From positions 1 to 29,778 of the forward strand of contig CAMJES010000002.1 in assembly GCA_946404705.1 (NCBI GenBank): a DNA stretch of 29,778 nucleotides, read 5' to 3'. The stretch comes from an uncultured Ruminococcus sp. (lineage in GTDB: Bacteria; Bacillota; Clostridia; Oscillospirales; Ruminococcaceae). Shown one piece after another: positions 21,674 through 29,746 of the stretch. The notes beneath the pieces were generated by a model, which saw only the letters and a program-made list of their open reading frames with translations, was not told the origin of the DNA and searched no databases. Positions within the stretch are counted from its first letter, which is position 1. Each line of letters begins with the position of its first letter. A program made the translations under genes and the position numbers.

Positions 21674-23609
21674 AAATCAGAAAGCCGCAGTTAATAATGA
21701 ATATGACGAAAACCAAATTCAGGTACTTGAAGGACTTGAAGCGGTAAGAGTTCGTCCGGGTATGTACATCGGTTCGACTGGCCCTAAGGGTCTTCATCAT
21801 CTTGTATATGAGATAGTCGATAATGCGATAGATGAAGCGCTTGCAGGTTACTGCTCCGAGATAAATGTAAAGATACTCCCCGGCGATGTTATCGAGGTTG
21901 CCGATAACGGAAGAGGTATTCCTACCGGTATTCATCCGAAGGAGGGCATTTCCGCGGCTACTGTTGTATATACGATACTCCACGCAGGCGGAAAGTTCGG
22001 CGGCGGCGGTTACAAGGTCGCAGGCGGTCTTCACGGAGTTGGTGCTTCGGTCGTAAACGCACTTTCCGAATGGCTTGAACTGACCGTTAAGGACGGAAAG
22101 AACATTCACTTCCAGAGATTTGAACGCGGAAAATATGACGAAGAGATAAAAATAATCGGCGAAACGAGCGAAACGGGTACGACCGTAAAGTTCAAGGCTG
22201 ACCCTCTTATTTTTGAGGAAACGACTGTATATGATTATGAGATACTGTTAAAAAGACTTCGTGAGCAGGCTTTCCTCAACGCAGGTGTAAGGATAGTTTT
22301 CTCCGACCTGCGAAACGAAGCTGAACCCGTAACGGAGGTTCTTCACTATGAGGGCGGTATCAGAGAGTTTGTTGAGCATATCCACAAGACGAGAGGTCTT
22401 GAACCGCTTACGCAGAAGGTAATTTACGTCAGCGGAGTTCAGGGCGACTCGACTGCGGAAGTTGCGATGCAGTACAATGACTCTTACAATGAAGTTATAC
22501 TTTCCTTTGCGAACAACATTCACACCATTGACGGCGGTTCGCATGAAACGGGCTTCAAAAATGCGCTCACAAAGGTACTCAACGATTACGGAAAGAAGTT
22601 CAATCTTCTTAAAGACGGCGAAAAGCTTATCGGTGAGGACGTTCGTGAGGGACTTACGGCTATCGTTTCGGTAAAGCTTACGAACTGCGAGTTTGAGGGA
22701 CAGACAAAGGGACGACTCGGCAACCCCGAAGTAAGACCTTTTGTTGAAAATATGGTATATGAAAAGCTGATGTGCTATCTTGAAGAAAATCCTGCTGAGG
22801 CAAGGGATATTTTCGACAAGTCAATGGCTGCGCAGAGGGCGAGAGAGGCTGCAAAGAAGGCGCGTGAAACGGCGAGAAGAAAGTCGGCAATGAACTCGGC
22901 TTCGCTCCCCGGAAAGCTTGCAGACTGCTCCGAAAAGGATGTTGAATTCACCGAGATATACATTGTCGAGGGAGATTCTGCGGGCGGTTCCGCAAAGCAG
23001 GGTCGTGACAGGCGTTATCAGGCTATCTTGCCGCTTTGGGGAAAGATGCTCAACGTTGAAAAGGCGCGAATCGACAAGGTTTACGGCAATGAAAAGCTTA
23101 TGCCTGTCGTAACGGCGCTCGGAACTTCAATCGGTGAGGATTTCGACATAAGCAAGCTGCGTTACGGCAAAATTATCATTATGGCGGATGCCGATGTCGA
23201 CGGTTCGCATATCAGAACGCTGCTTCTGACGTTTTTCTTCCGCTTTATGCGTCAGCTTATCTCAAACGGAAATGTTTATATTGCACAGCCGCCGCTTTTC
23301 AAGGTTTGGCGAGGCAAGCAGGTTAGATACGCATTCTCCGATGAGGAAAGGGATGCATATATAAAGGAGCTTGCAGGAGAAAACAACGCCAAGGTCGATG
23401 TTCAGCGATACAAAGGTCTTGGTGAGATGGATCCCGATCAGCTTTGGGAAACTACAATGGATCCCGAGCGCAGAACTATTATCAAGGTTGAAATGGAAGA
23501 CGCTGTAAAGGCGGATGAGATATTCACTATTCTTATGGGCGACAAGGTTGCTCCGCGTAAGGAATTCATAGAGAAAAACGCTAAGTTTGTTGAAAATCTT
23601 GATATATAA
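21666..23609 (+). CDS. gyrB: DNA gyrase subunit B
   Basis: The 647-residue ATPase subunit of gyrase has a GHKL ATP site ('IVDNAIDEALAGYC', 'VADNGRGIP', 'GGLHGVGASVVNALS') in the first 130 residues. A transducer domain follows, then the TOPRIM domain with 'VEGDSAGGSAKQGRDRRYQA' and 'DADVDGSHIRTLLLTFFFR', and the C-terminal 'QRYKGLGEMDPDQLWETTMD'. ATG 21666 has AAAGGTGG upstream and overlaps remB; the open frame continues upstream by chance. The length is that of a gyrase B without insertions. Strong codon bias suggests high expression. Confidence 0.97.
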   Translation: MAENQKAAVNNEYDENQIQVLEGLEAVRVRPGMYIGSTGPKGLHHLVYEIVDNAIDEALAGYCSEINVKILPGDVIEVADNGRGIPTGIHPKEGISAATVVYTILHAGGKFGGGGYKVAGGLHGVGASVVNALSEWLELTVKDGKNIHFQRFERGKYDEEIKIIGETSETGTTVKFKADPLIFEETTVYDYEILLKRLREQAFLNAGVRIVFSDLRNEAEPVTEVLHYEGGIREFVEHIHKTRGLEPLTQKVIYVSGVQGDSTAEVAMQYNDSYNEVILSFANNIHTIDGGSHETGFKNALTKVLNDYGKKFNLLKDGEKLIGEDVREGLTAIVSVKLTNCEFEGQTKGRLGNPEVRPFVENMVYEKLMCYLEENPAEARDIFDKSMAAQRAREAAKKARETARRKSAMNSASLPGKLADCSEKDVEFTEIYIVEGDSAGGSAKQGRDRRYQAILPLWGKMLNVEKARIDKVYGNEKLMPVVTALGTSIGEDFDISKLRYGKIIIMADADVDGSHIRTLLLTFFFRFMRQLISNGNVYIAQPPLFKVWRGKQVRYAFSDEERDAYIKELAGENNAKVDVQRYKGLGEMDPDQLWETTMDPERRTIIKVEMEDAVKADEIFTILMGDKVAPRKEFIEKNAKFVENLDI

Positions 23610-23633
23610 AACTATATTTTTGGAGAAGACCTC

Positions 23634-24302
23634 ATGGGAATGTTAAAAGAAATGTTCAGCGATAATCCGGAAGAAAGCTTTCAGAAAAGAGAACCCGTTC
23701 TGCTTGCAAAGGCGAGCTACACAAGCAATTCGGAGATGATACTTTCGGGTTACAAGACCTTTCAGAAGAAATATGTGATAAAAAAAGTTATACTCAAAAT
23801 GCTGCTTGTTGTTATTGCTATCGTTTCTTCGGTGCTTATGCTGCTTACTTCGGAAAGCGGTGATATCAGACCTATCTTTATGATACTGATATGTGTTGCT
23901 ATTGGAGCATATTTTATCTCTCAGCCGATAAAGAACCAAAAAGAGGTAAAAAAATCGGCGGAACAGCTTGAAGGCACGGAATATGATATCGAGATAACCG
24001 ATCAGACGATAAAGATAACTATGCCCTCGGCGGAAAATAATGAAAAGGAAGAAGTTTCTTCCGAAAGCGAAAGCACGGATATGCCCGAAGAGCTTGAAAC
24101 CGAGGAAAACGGCGTTCCGACGACGCTTATTCATCTTGACGGTGCGGTGGATATCATTGACCGTGACGATATGTTTGTGATATGCGTTGGAAAGAAGTAT
24201 GTTTTTATCGTTCCGCAGGATGTTTTCTCCGAAGAAGAACTGGAAAACACACGCCGTAAGCTTGCGGCTGTTATGGGAATAAGATATAAAATTGATGACT
24301 GA
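23634..24302 (+). CDS. YcxB-like membrane protein inserted between gyrB and gyrA
   Basis: The 222-residue protein has a cytoplasmic N-terminus, two hydrophobic segments (about 52-70 and 80-98), then a soluble domain. Its pattern 'TEYDIEITDQTIKI' ... 'IHLDGAVDIIDRDDMFVICVGKKYVFIVP' ... 'EELENTRRKLAAVMG' resembles the C-terminal part of YcxB-like proteins (I am fairly but not fully sure). Between these blocks is an acidic, low-complexity loop rich in Glu and Ser (about residues 135-160). Its role is unknown. It sits only 24 bases after gyrB and 45 before gyrA, with GGAG before its ATG, so it is transcribed with gyrase. Confidence 0.7.
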   Translation: MGMLKEMFSDNPEESFQKREPVLLAKASYTSNSEMILSGYKTFQKKYVIKKVILKMLLVVIAIVSSVLMLLTSESGDIRPIFMILICVAIGAYFISQPIKNQKEVKKSAEQLEGTEYDIEITDQTIKITMPSAENNEKEEVSSESESTDMPEELETEENGVPTTLIHLDGAVDIIDRDDMFVICVGKKYVFIVPQDVFSEEELENTRRKLAAVMGIRYKIDD

Positions 24303-24347
24303 TTTTTTTGAAATGTTCAGCTGAAACAGAACAGGAGATGTTTTAAT

Positions 24348-26909
24348 TTGTATAATGACGAGAACGCAAAGGTCATTCATAGAGATATTGAAACGGAAAT
24401 GAAAAAATCCTTCCTTGAATACTCTATGTCTGTTATCGTTGCAAGAGCGCTCCCCGATGTTCGTGACGGTCTTAAGCCCGTTCACAGACGTATTATCTAC
24501 ACAATGAACGATGCAGGAAATACTTCCGACAAGCCTTACCGCAAATGCGCATACACAGTCGGTGAGGTTCTCGGTAAATACCACCCTCACGGTGATGCTT
24601 CGGTTTATGACGCACTTGTAAGACTTGCGCAGGATTTTTCGCTGCGATATCCGCTTGTTGACGGTCACGGAAACTTCGGTTCGATAGACGGCGACCCCCC
24701 TGCTGCTTACCGTTACACAGAAGCAAGAATGGCGAAGATCGCAGGCGAGATGCTTGCCGACATAAACAAGAACACTATCCCCTACACCTCAAACTATGAC
24801 GATACGCTGAAAGAACCCGAGGTTCTCCCTTCGCGTTATCCGAATATTCTTGTAAACGGTTCGACAGGTATTGCGGTTGGTATGGCTACGAATATCCCTC
24901 CGCACAACCTTACCGAAACTATCAATGCAATTCAGCACCTTGTCAAGAACCCCGATGCGGAGCTTGACGAGCTTATGGAATATATAAAAGGTCCCGACTT
25001 CCCTACCGGCGGCATAATCATGGGCAGGGCAGGTATCCGTGCGGCTTATGCAACGGGACGAGGAAAGATAATCCTGCGCTCGGTGACGAACATTGAAGAA
25101 ATAAAGGGAAGAAACTGCATTGTTGTAACGGAAATTCCCTACATGGTCAACAAGGCAAGACTTATCGAAAATATCGCAAATCTTGCAAAGGACAAGCGTA
25201 TTGAGGGTATTCACAATATCCGTGACGAGTCGGACAAGGATCACGCAGTCCGCATTGTTATTGAGCTTAACAAGGACGCTATCCCACAGCTTGTTCTGAA
25301 CAAGCTTTTCGCAAACACACAGCTTCAGGACACGGTCGGAATTATCATGCTTGCGCTTGTAAGAGGCGAGCCTAAAATTCTCACGCTTAAGCAGATACTC
25401 ACGGAATACATTGATTTCCAAGTTGATGTTATAAGAAGAAGGACAGAATTCGACCTTAAAAAAGCTGAAGAAAGAGCGCATATTTTAGAGGGCTTGGTAA
25501 TAGCTTCGGATAATATTGACGAGGTCGTAAATATCTGCCGCACATCAAAAGACCCGAATGAGGCTAAATCAAGGCTTATGGAACGTTTTGGCATATCCGA
25601 GGTTCAGGCAAATGCTATTGCGCAGATGAGAATAATTCAGCTGACGGGTCTTGAAAGACAGAAGATAGAGGACGAACTCTCCGAGCTTGAAGCTAAGATA
25701 GCGGAATACAAGGAAATTTTGAGCAGCCATGAAAAGGTGCTTGAAATTATGTCTGAAGAGCTTGAAGCTGTTAAGAACAAGTACGGTGATGAAAGACGAA
25801 CTTCTATCGAAAGCATTACGGGTGAGGTTGATATTGAGGATCTTATTCCCGTTGAGGAATGTGTTGTCACATATACGAACATTGGCTACATCAAGCGTCA
25901 GCCGGTAAGCGACTACAAGGCGCAAAGGCGCGGCGGCAAGGGCGTTACCGGAATGAAGCAGCGTGAAGAGGATTTCGTTGAGGAAATGTTTATTTCGTCC
26001 TCGCATGACAATGTGCTTTTCATCTCAAACAAGGGCATAATGTACAAGCTTAAATGTTTTGAGATACCCGAAGGCTCAAAGCAGTCGAGAGGAACGAACG
26101 CTGTTAATCTCCTACCGCTTTCCGAGGGTGAAAAGATAGCCGCAATGATAAAAACTACCGACTTCGACAGCGGCAAGAATATCATTATGGTAACGAAAAA
26201 CGGCAAGATAAAGCGCACACAGCTTGACGCGTATAAGAACGTCCGCAAGAACGGACTTATCGCGATAGGTCTTGACGAGGGTGACGAGATAGCAGGCGTA
26301 AGAATGACTGACGGAAACGCTCAGGTCATGGTTGCGACAAAGAACGGCTATGCAATACGCATCGAGGAGAGCGGCATAAGAAAGATGTCGCGTTCGGCTC
26401 ACGGCGTAAAGGCAATAAAGCTTCGTGAGGGTGACGAGGTCGTTTCGATGGCAAGAGTCCGCGAGGGTGCGACTGTTCTGACCGTAACCGACAAGGGCAA
26501 CGGCAGAAGATGTACACTCAATTCATACAGAATACAGAACCGCGGCGGTTATGGTATGCTCAACTATAAGGTTTCCGAGGAAAAGGGATATGTCTGCGGA
26601 ATCAAGGTCGTTGATGAAACCGATGATATCATTATGATATCCGATGACGGCGTTATCATCAGAATTCGTGCGAACGATATCCGCGTAATGGGAAGATATG
26701 CAACGGGCGTTCGCCTTATGAGAGTAGCGGACGGAGTTAAGGTCGTATCGTTCACAAGAGCGGAGCATGACGACAGCGCAGAAACGGCAAAGGTCGAAGA
26801 ACCGAGCGAAGCGGAGCTTGAAGCCGAGATGAAGGCTGCCGCAGCAGAAGAAAGCAACGAAGTCATAATCGAGGAAGAAGTTCCCGACGATGACAACGGT
26901 GAAGAATAA
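24348..26909 (+). CDS. gyrA: DNA gyrase subunit A
   Basis: The 853-residue DNA-cleaving subunit begins 'MYNDENAKVIHRDIETEMKK' and has 'YSMSVIVARALPDVRDGLKP' and the active-site tyrosine in 'AAYRYTEARM' near 122. The C-terminal beta-pinwheel carries the gyrase-specific box QRRGGKG near 525, which identifies gyrase rather than topoisomerase IV. The last ~50 residues form an acidic tail (EEPSEAELEAEMK... EEVPDDDNGEE). The start is TTG 24348, with GGAG ten bases before it; the nearby ATG at 24338 hits a stop after two codons. It closes the cluster. Confidence 0.97.
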   Translation: MYNDENAKVIHRDIETEMKKSFLEYSMSVIVARALPDVRDGLKPVHRRIIYTMNDAGNTSDKPYRKCAYTVGEVLGKYHPHGDASVYDALVRLAQDFSLRYPLVDGHGNFGSIDGDPPAAYRYTEARMAKIAGEMLADINKNTIPYTSNYDDTLKEPEVLPSRYPNILVNGSTGIAVGMATNIPPHNLTETINAIQHLVKNPDAELDELMEYIKGPDFPTGGIIMGRAGIRAAYATGRGKIILRSVTNIEEIKGRNCIVVTEIPYMVNKARLIENIANLAKDKRIEGIHNIRDESDKDHAVRIVIELNKDAIPQLVLNKLFANTQLQDTVGIIMLALVRGEPKILTLKQILTEYIDFQVDVIRRRTEFDLKKAEERAHILEGLVIASDNIDEVVNICRTSKDPNEAKSRLMERFGISEVQANAIAQMRIIQLTGLERQKIEDELSELEAKIAEYKEILSSHEKVLEIMSEELEAVKNKYGDERRTSIESITGEVDIEDLIPVEECVVTYTNIGYIKRQPVSDYKAQRRGGKGVTGMKQREEDFVEEMFISSSHDNVLFISNKGIMYKLKCFEIPEGSKQSRGTNAVNLLPLSEGEKIAAMIKTTDFDSGKNIIMVTKNGKIKRTQLDAYKNVRKNGLIAIGLDEGDEIAGVRMTDGNAQVMVATKNGYAIRIEESGIRKMSRSAHGVKAIKLREGDEVVSMARVREGATVLTVTDKGNGRRCTLNSYRIQNRGGYGMLNYKVSEEKGYVCGIKVVDETDDIIMISDDGVIIRIRANDIRVMGRYATGVRLMRVADGVKVVSFTRAEHDDSAETAKVEEPSEAELEAEMKAAAAEESNEVIIEEEVPDDDNGEE

Positions 26910-26949
26910 AACCGCGAAGCGGCGACCGGTCCAGCTGGGTCAGCTGGCG

Positions 26950-26981
26950 AGGGGTCAAGGGGGCGAGAAGCCCCTTGTCGC
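26950..26981. repeat. outer inverted repeat, left copy
   Basis: AGGGGTCAAGGGG, a short spacer, and CCCCTTGTCGC form their own hairpin (CAAGGGG/CCCCTTG). The same unit occurs in reverse orientation at 27524-27553. There is no T-run. Confidence 0.65.
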
Positions 26982-27068
26982 AGGTCATTTATGACCTTTA
27001 GCAGAATAGCGAAATTCCTTAAACTTTAGCGCAAAGATTTTAGAGATAGAACGAAAAACTAACAGTTA

Positions 27069-27153
27069 ATAAAAAAGCGCAGTTCAATCAAAAAGGTAAA
27101 ACGGATATGAGAAATCACTTCGTTGAACCGATAAATTGAATTGCGCTTATTCT
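27069..27153 (-). repeat. inner inverted terminator-like element, copy A
   Basis: Read on the minus strand it starts AGAATAAGCGCAATTCA, contains ATCGGTT.AAC, and ends TGAACTGCGCTTTTTT. Arms 27075-27088 and 27135-27148 pair at 13 of 14 positions (the other is G-T in RNA). The final T-run means it could stop minus-strand transcripts coming from rimO-pgsA. Confidence 0.7.
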
Positions 27154-27175
27154 ATTTTCCTATACAAACTCTCCT

Positions 27176-27220
27176 CTAAAAGTAAAATATGCGAACGAAG
27201 CGAGTATATTTTACTTTTAG
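27176..27220. repeat. stem-loop 1 of gyrA-pgsA junction
   Basis: A perfect 15-bp inverted repeat, CTAAAAGTAAAATAT (27176-27190) and its complement (27206-27220), around a 15-base loop. Confidence 0.8.
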
Positions 27221-27234
27221 ACGCAACTTTAAAC

Positions 27235-27280
27235 AGCTATGCAAGAGGAAACGGAAATTGTCGTTTCTCCTTGCATAGCT
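27235..27280. repeat. stem-loop 2 of gyrA-pgsA junction
   Basis: Eleven perfect pairs (AGCTATGCAAG, 27235-27245, with 27270-27280), one mismatch, then seven more pairs including one G-T, closing an eight-base loop. Confidence 0.75.
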
Positions 27281-27292
27281 TTAAATACGATG

Positions 27293-27338
27293 TCGGGTCA
27301 AAACGCTCGGCGCTTCGCTTCTCACGTTTTATCCCCGA
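27293..27338. repeat. stem-loop 3 of gyrA-pgsA junction
   Basis: TCGGG/CCCGA and AAAACG/CGTTTT pair with a small internal bulge; the apical part can form GCG/CGC. This stem is weaker than the other two. Confidence 0.5.
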
Positions 27339-27360
27339 GGAAAGTTTATTTTTGGAAAAA

Positions 27361-27455
27361 AGAATAAGCGCAATTCACAAATCGGTTTAACAAGTCTATT
27401 CGGTATCAAACTTGTTCTGTTTTCCGATTTTTGTTGTGAATTGCGCTTTTTTTGC
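27361..27455 (+). repeat. inner inverted terminator-like element, copy B
   Basis: It begins AGAATAAGCGCAATTCACAA and ends TGTGAATTGCGCTTTTTTT. Fifteen terminal bases pair perfectly (27366-27380 with the 3' arm to 27448), and an inner AACAAGT/ACTTGTT stem exists. The T-run makes it a plausible terminator for plus-strand transcripts from gyrA. It is the reverse-oriented relative of copy A. Confidence 0.75.
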
Positions 27456-27523
27456 TATACTTTTTTGTGCTGTTTCTGCTTTGCCTTTCGCTATGGTTTA
27501 GGGTATTTCGCGCTCTGCGGAGC

Positions 27524-27553
27524 GCGACAAGGGACGCTGTCCCCTTGACCCCT
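27524..27553. repeat. outer inverted repeat, right copy
   Basis: GCGACAAGGG, a short spacer, and GTCCCCTTGACCCCT are the reverse complement of the left copy, differing mainly in the loop. It also folds on itself (CAAGGG..AC with GT..CCCCTTG). Confidence 0.65.
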
Positions 27554-27632
27554 GCAAGCCTTTGAAAAGGCTTGAGCGAAACTTTTCATTGGCTTCGCAG
27601 CGCTCGACAAATTTTAGCGTAACAATAATTCC

Positions 27633-27660
27633 GAATTCCGAATTACGCATTCCGAATTAC
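27633..27660. repeat. two tandem 14-mers near the pgsA stop
   Basis: GAATTCCGAATTAC is followed by GCATTCCGAATTAC, differing at two positions. A related AATTCGGAATT occurs at 29714-29724, after rimO's promoter region. Confidence 0.6.
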
Positions 27661-27665
27661 TTCTG

Positions 27666-28232
27666 TTATTTGCTCGAATCAATATACTTCCAATAGCCTT
27701 TGAGATATATTCCGCCCGAGATTACTGTAAGTGCGGTCGCTATCCATATAAGCGTTTGATTTACGATATTTACTACTGCTGCTGCGGTCGTGCCTGTTTC
27801 TATGGAAAGGCAAAGTGTAAACAGTATCACTACTTCTGCGACAAGTGTGAACGCTGTTTTCAGCTTTCCCCATATTCCTGCGGCTACGACAACGCCCTCG
27901 TTTGCGGTCACAAGCCTAAGTCCCGAAACCATAAATTCTCTCGTCATTATGATTATTACCGGAACTGCTCCGACTATCCCAAGCTTACAAAAGCAGATAA
28001 GCGCTGAAAGCACGAGGACTTTATCCGCAAGCGGATCGAGAAACTTTCCGAATGTGGTCACAAGGTTTTGGCTTCTTGCGATATGTCCGTCAAGCGCGTC
28101 CGTTACCGAGGCGGCGATAAAAATAACGAGCGCTGCCACTTTTGAAAATGGCATAAAATCCGTCAGCAGGAAAAACACGAAAAACGGAACAAGGATAACT
28201 CTTAAAAGCGTGAGTTTATTCGGCAAATTCAT
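27666..28232 (-). CDS. pgsA: CDP-diacylglycerol-glycerol-3-phosphate 3-phosphatidyltransferase
   Basis: The 188-residue membrane enzyme makes phosphatidylglycerophosphate, the first committed step to phosphatidylglycerol. The CDP-alcohol phosphotransferase motif DG..AR........G...D...D is complete ('DGHIARSQNLVTTFGKFLDP', then LAD) at about residues 48-70. Four to five membrane segments are visible. GGAGAG precedes the ATG. The gene overlaps the end of rimO by 17 bases, so it is translated from the same message. The rimO-pgsA pairing is common in Firmicutes. Confidence 0.92.
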   Translation of the reverse strand: MNLPNKLTLLRVILVPFFVFFLLTDFMPFSKVAALVIFIAASVTDALDGHIARSQNLVTTFGKFLDPLADKVLVLSALICFCKLGIVGAVPVIIIMTREFMVSGLRLVTANEGVVVAAGIWGKLKTAFTLVAEVVILFTLCLSIETGTTAAAVVNIVNQTLIWIATALTVISGGIYLKGYWKYIDSSK

Positions 28233-29559
28233 TTTCTATCTCTCCAATCAGGTCATAATCAAGTGTTTCGGTGATATTTACTTTGACAAAGCTGCCCGAG
28301 GTGAGCTTTCTTTTCGGTGAGCGGAAGAAGATCTTTCCATCGATATCGGGGGCGTCCGCTGCGCTTCTTCCGAAATAACACTCGCCGTAGCGGTCAAAGC
28401 CTTCGGTGACAACTTCAATGGTTTTTCCTATCATCTGCTCGTTATTCTGCGCCATGATTATCTGTTGCTGCTCCATAATAACATCGGCGCGGCGCTGTTT
28501 GGTTTCCTCGTCAAGCTGGTCTGGCATTTCGGCAGCTTTCGTTCCCTCCTCCTGCGAATATGGAAAGCAGCCGAGGCGGTCAAAGCGCATATCCTTGACA
28601 AAATCGGCAAGCCGGTTGAACTGCTCCTCCGATTCGGAGGGAAAACCTGTGATAAGCGTTGTGCGGATAATAACACCGGGAACTTTTTCGCGTATCTTCT
28701 TCATAAGTTCGCGCAAGGTTTGCTCATTTCCGGGTCGGTTCATCTTTTTGAGGATATCTTCGCAGCAATGCTGAACGGGGACGTCGATATATTTTACGAT
28801 CTTGTCTTCCTTTGCGATAACGTCAAGCAGCTTGTCGGTAATTCTTTCGGGATAGCAGTAGAGAATTCGTATCCATTTCAGCTTTTCAATTTTGCAAAGC
28901 TCGGTGAGAAGCTCGGGAAGCCTGCTTTCGCCGTAGAGGTCTTCGCCGTAGCGAGTGGAGTCCTGCGCAATGAGGTTGAGTTCCTTAACTCCCCTTTCGG
29001 CAAGATTTTTTGCTTCTTCAATAAGAGTTTCCATAGGAACGCTGCGGAATTTTCCTCTTATAGACGGAATTGCGCAATAAGTACAGCAGTTTGAGCAGCC
29101 CTCTGCAATTTTAAGATAGGAATAAAACGGCAGAGTGGTCTGAACTCGGCCGCCCGTCATCGGGAGATCAAGCTTGTTTCCGAATGAAAGAGGTCTTTCG
29201 TTGGCAAGAACGTGGTCGAGAATATCAATGATGTTGTCGTTGCAGCCTATACCTACAACTGCGTCAGCTTCGGGGATAAGTTCTCCGACCTCTTCCTTGT
29301 AACGCTCGGCAAGACAGCCTGTGACGATGATTTTCTTAATTCTTCCCTCTTCCTTAAGCTTTCCGAATTCGAGGATAGTTTCGATAGCCTCCTGCTTTGC
29401 GCTTTCGATAAAACCGCAGGTGTTTACGATAACGATATCGGATAAAGCAGCATCCGCAACGAGCTGATAACCTGCTTCTTTGATTTTATACAGCATTCTC
29501 TCCGCATCGACCTGATTTTTATTGCAGCCGAGAGAAACCATTCCAACTTTTACCGGCAT
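28216..29559 (-). CDS. rimO: ribosomal protein S12 methylthiotransferase RimO
   Basis: The 447-residue radical-SAM enzyme methylthiolates an aspartate of ribosomal protein S12 using two iron-sulfur clusters. The N-terminal cluster domain begins 'KVGMVSLGCNKNQVDAERML' and contributes three cysteines (in SLGCNKN, NTCGFI and TGCLAE). The radical-SAM CxxxCxxC lies in 'AEGCSNCCTYCAIPSIRGKF'. A C-terminal TRAM domain ends the protein. 'SLGCNKNQVD' points to RimO rather than the related MiaB. The ATG has AAGGAG about ten bases upstream and a promoter 60-90 bases upstream. It runs against the leading-strand direction of gyrA. Confidence 0.94.
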   Translation of the reverse strand: MPVKVGMVSLGCNKNQVDAERMLYKIKEAGYQLVADAALSDIVIVNTCGFIESAKQEAIETILEFGKLKEEGRIKKIIVTGCLAERYKEEVGELIPEADAVVGIGCNDNIIDILDHVLANERPLSFGNKLDLPMTGGRVQTTLPFYSYLKIAEGCSNCCTYCAIPSIRGKFRSVPMETLIEEAKNLAERGVKELNLIAQDSTRYGEDLYGESRLPELLTELCKIEKLKWIRILYCYPERITDKLLDVIAKEDKIVKYIDVPVQHCCEDILKKMNRPGNEQTLRELMKKIREKVPGVIIRTTLITGFPSESEEQFNRLADFVKDMRFDRLGCFPYSQEEGTKAAEMPDQLDEETKQRRADVIMEQQQIIMAQNNEQMIGKTIEVVTEGFDRYGECYFGRSAADAPDIDGKIFFRSPKRKLTSGSFVKVNITETLDYDLIGEIENEFAE

Positions 29560-29617
29560 TTCTATTATGCTCCTTTATATTTTTTTCAATACTCAAAAGA
29601 ATACATTATTCAAATTA

Positions 29618-29646
29618 ATTATATCACATTTCGTATAGATTGTAAA
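29618..29646 (-). promoter_or_regulatory. promoter of rimO-pgsA
   Basis: Minus-strand TTTACA (29641-29646), a 17-base spacer and TATAAT (29618-29623), with the rimO ATG about 59 bases downstream. Confidence 0.75.
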
Positions 29647-29669
29647 GGACAAAATATGAGTGTTTTTAT

Positions 29670-29704
29670 GTGGAAAGAGGAAAGTGGAAAGTGGAAAGTG
29701 AAAA
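29670..29704 (+). repeat. tandem heptamer array
   Basis: Five consecutive 7-mers: GTGGAAA, GAGGAAA, GTGGAAA, GTGGAAA, GTGAAAA. The first, with its preceding T, reads TGTGGAAAG, identical to a DnaA-box-like nonamer in the origin. The array lies just upstream of the rimO promoter. Confidence 0.6.
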
Positions 29705-29728
29705 TAAATTTGAAATTCGGAATTGCCG

Positions 29729-29746
29729 TTAAAACCGCGAAGCGGA
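29729..29746. repeat. short dispersed repeat with GAA-loop hairpin
   Basis: TTAAAACCGCGAAGCGG contains CCGC-GAA-GCGG. The same TAAAACCGCGAAGCGG follows the gyrA stop codon at 26907-26922. Confidence 0.5.

Larger units (their letters stand above)
26910..27665. other. 756-bp convergent intergenic region, gyrA to pgsA
   Basis: No credible gene is present. The region consists almost wholly of inverted repeats: an outer pair (26950-26981 and 27524-27553), an inner pair of terminator-like elements (27069-27153 and 27361-27455), three long stem-loops between these, plus several short hairpins (AGGTCAT/ATGACCT at 26982-26997; CGCGCT/AGCGCG at 27509-27526). Two tandem copies of a 14-mer lie at 27633-27660. 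Confidence 0.85.

Noticed and set aside
23643..24668. 341-codon minus-strand frame across the YcxB-like gene and gyrA
   Set aside because: It is antisense to well-supported genes and its translation shows the Arg/Asn/Tyr-rich look of an antisense shadow.
27136..27390. 84-codon frame in the gyrA-pgsA junction
   Set aside because: It would start at TTG inside a repeat arm, passes through three hairpins and has no ribosome site; the translation looks like non-coding sequence.
26910..27665. tRNA, group II intron or CRISPR in the hairpin-rich junction
   Set aside because: No cloverleaf with T-loop consensus, no intron domain V motif, and no regularly spaced direct repeats.
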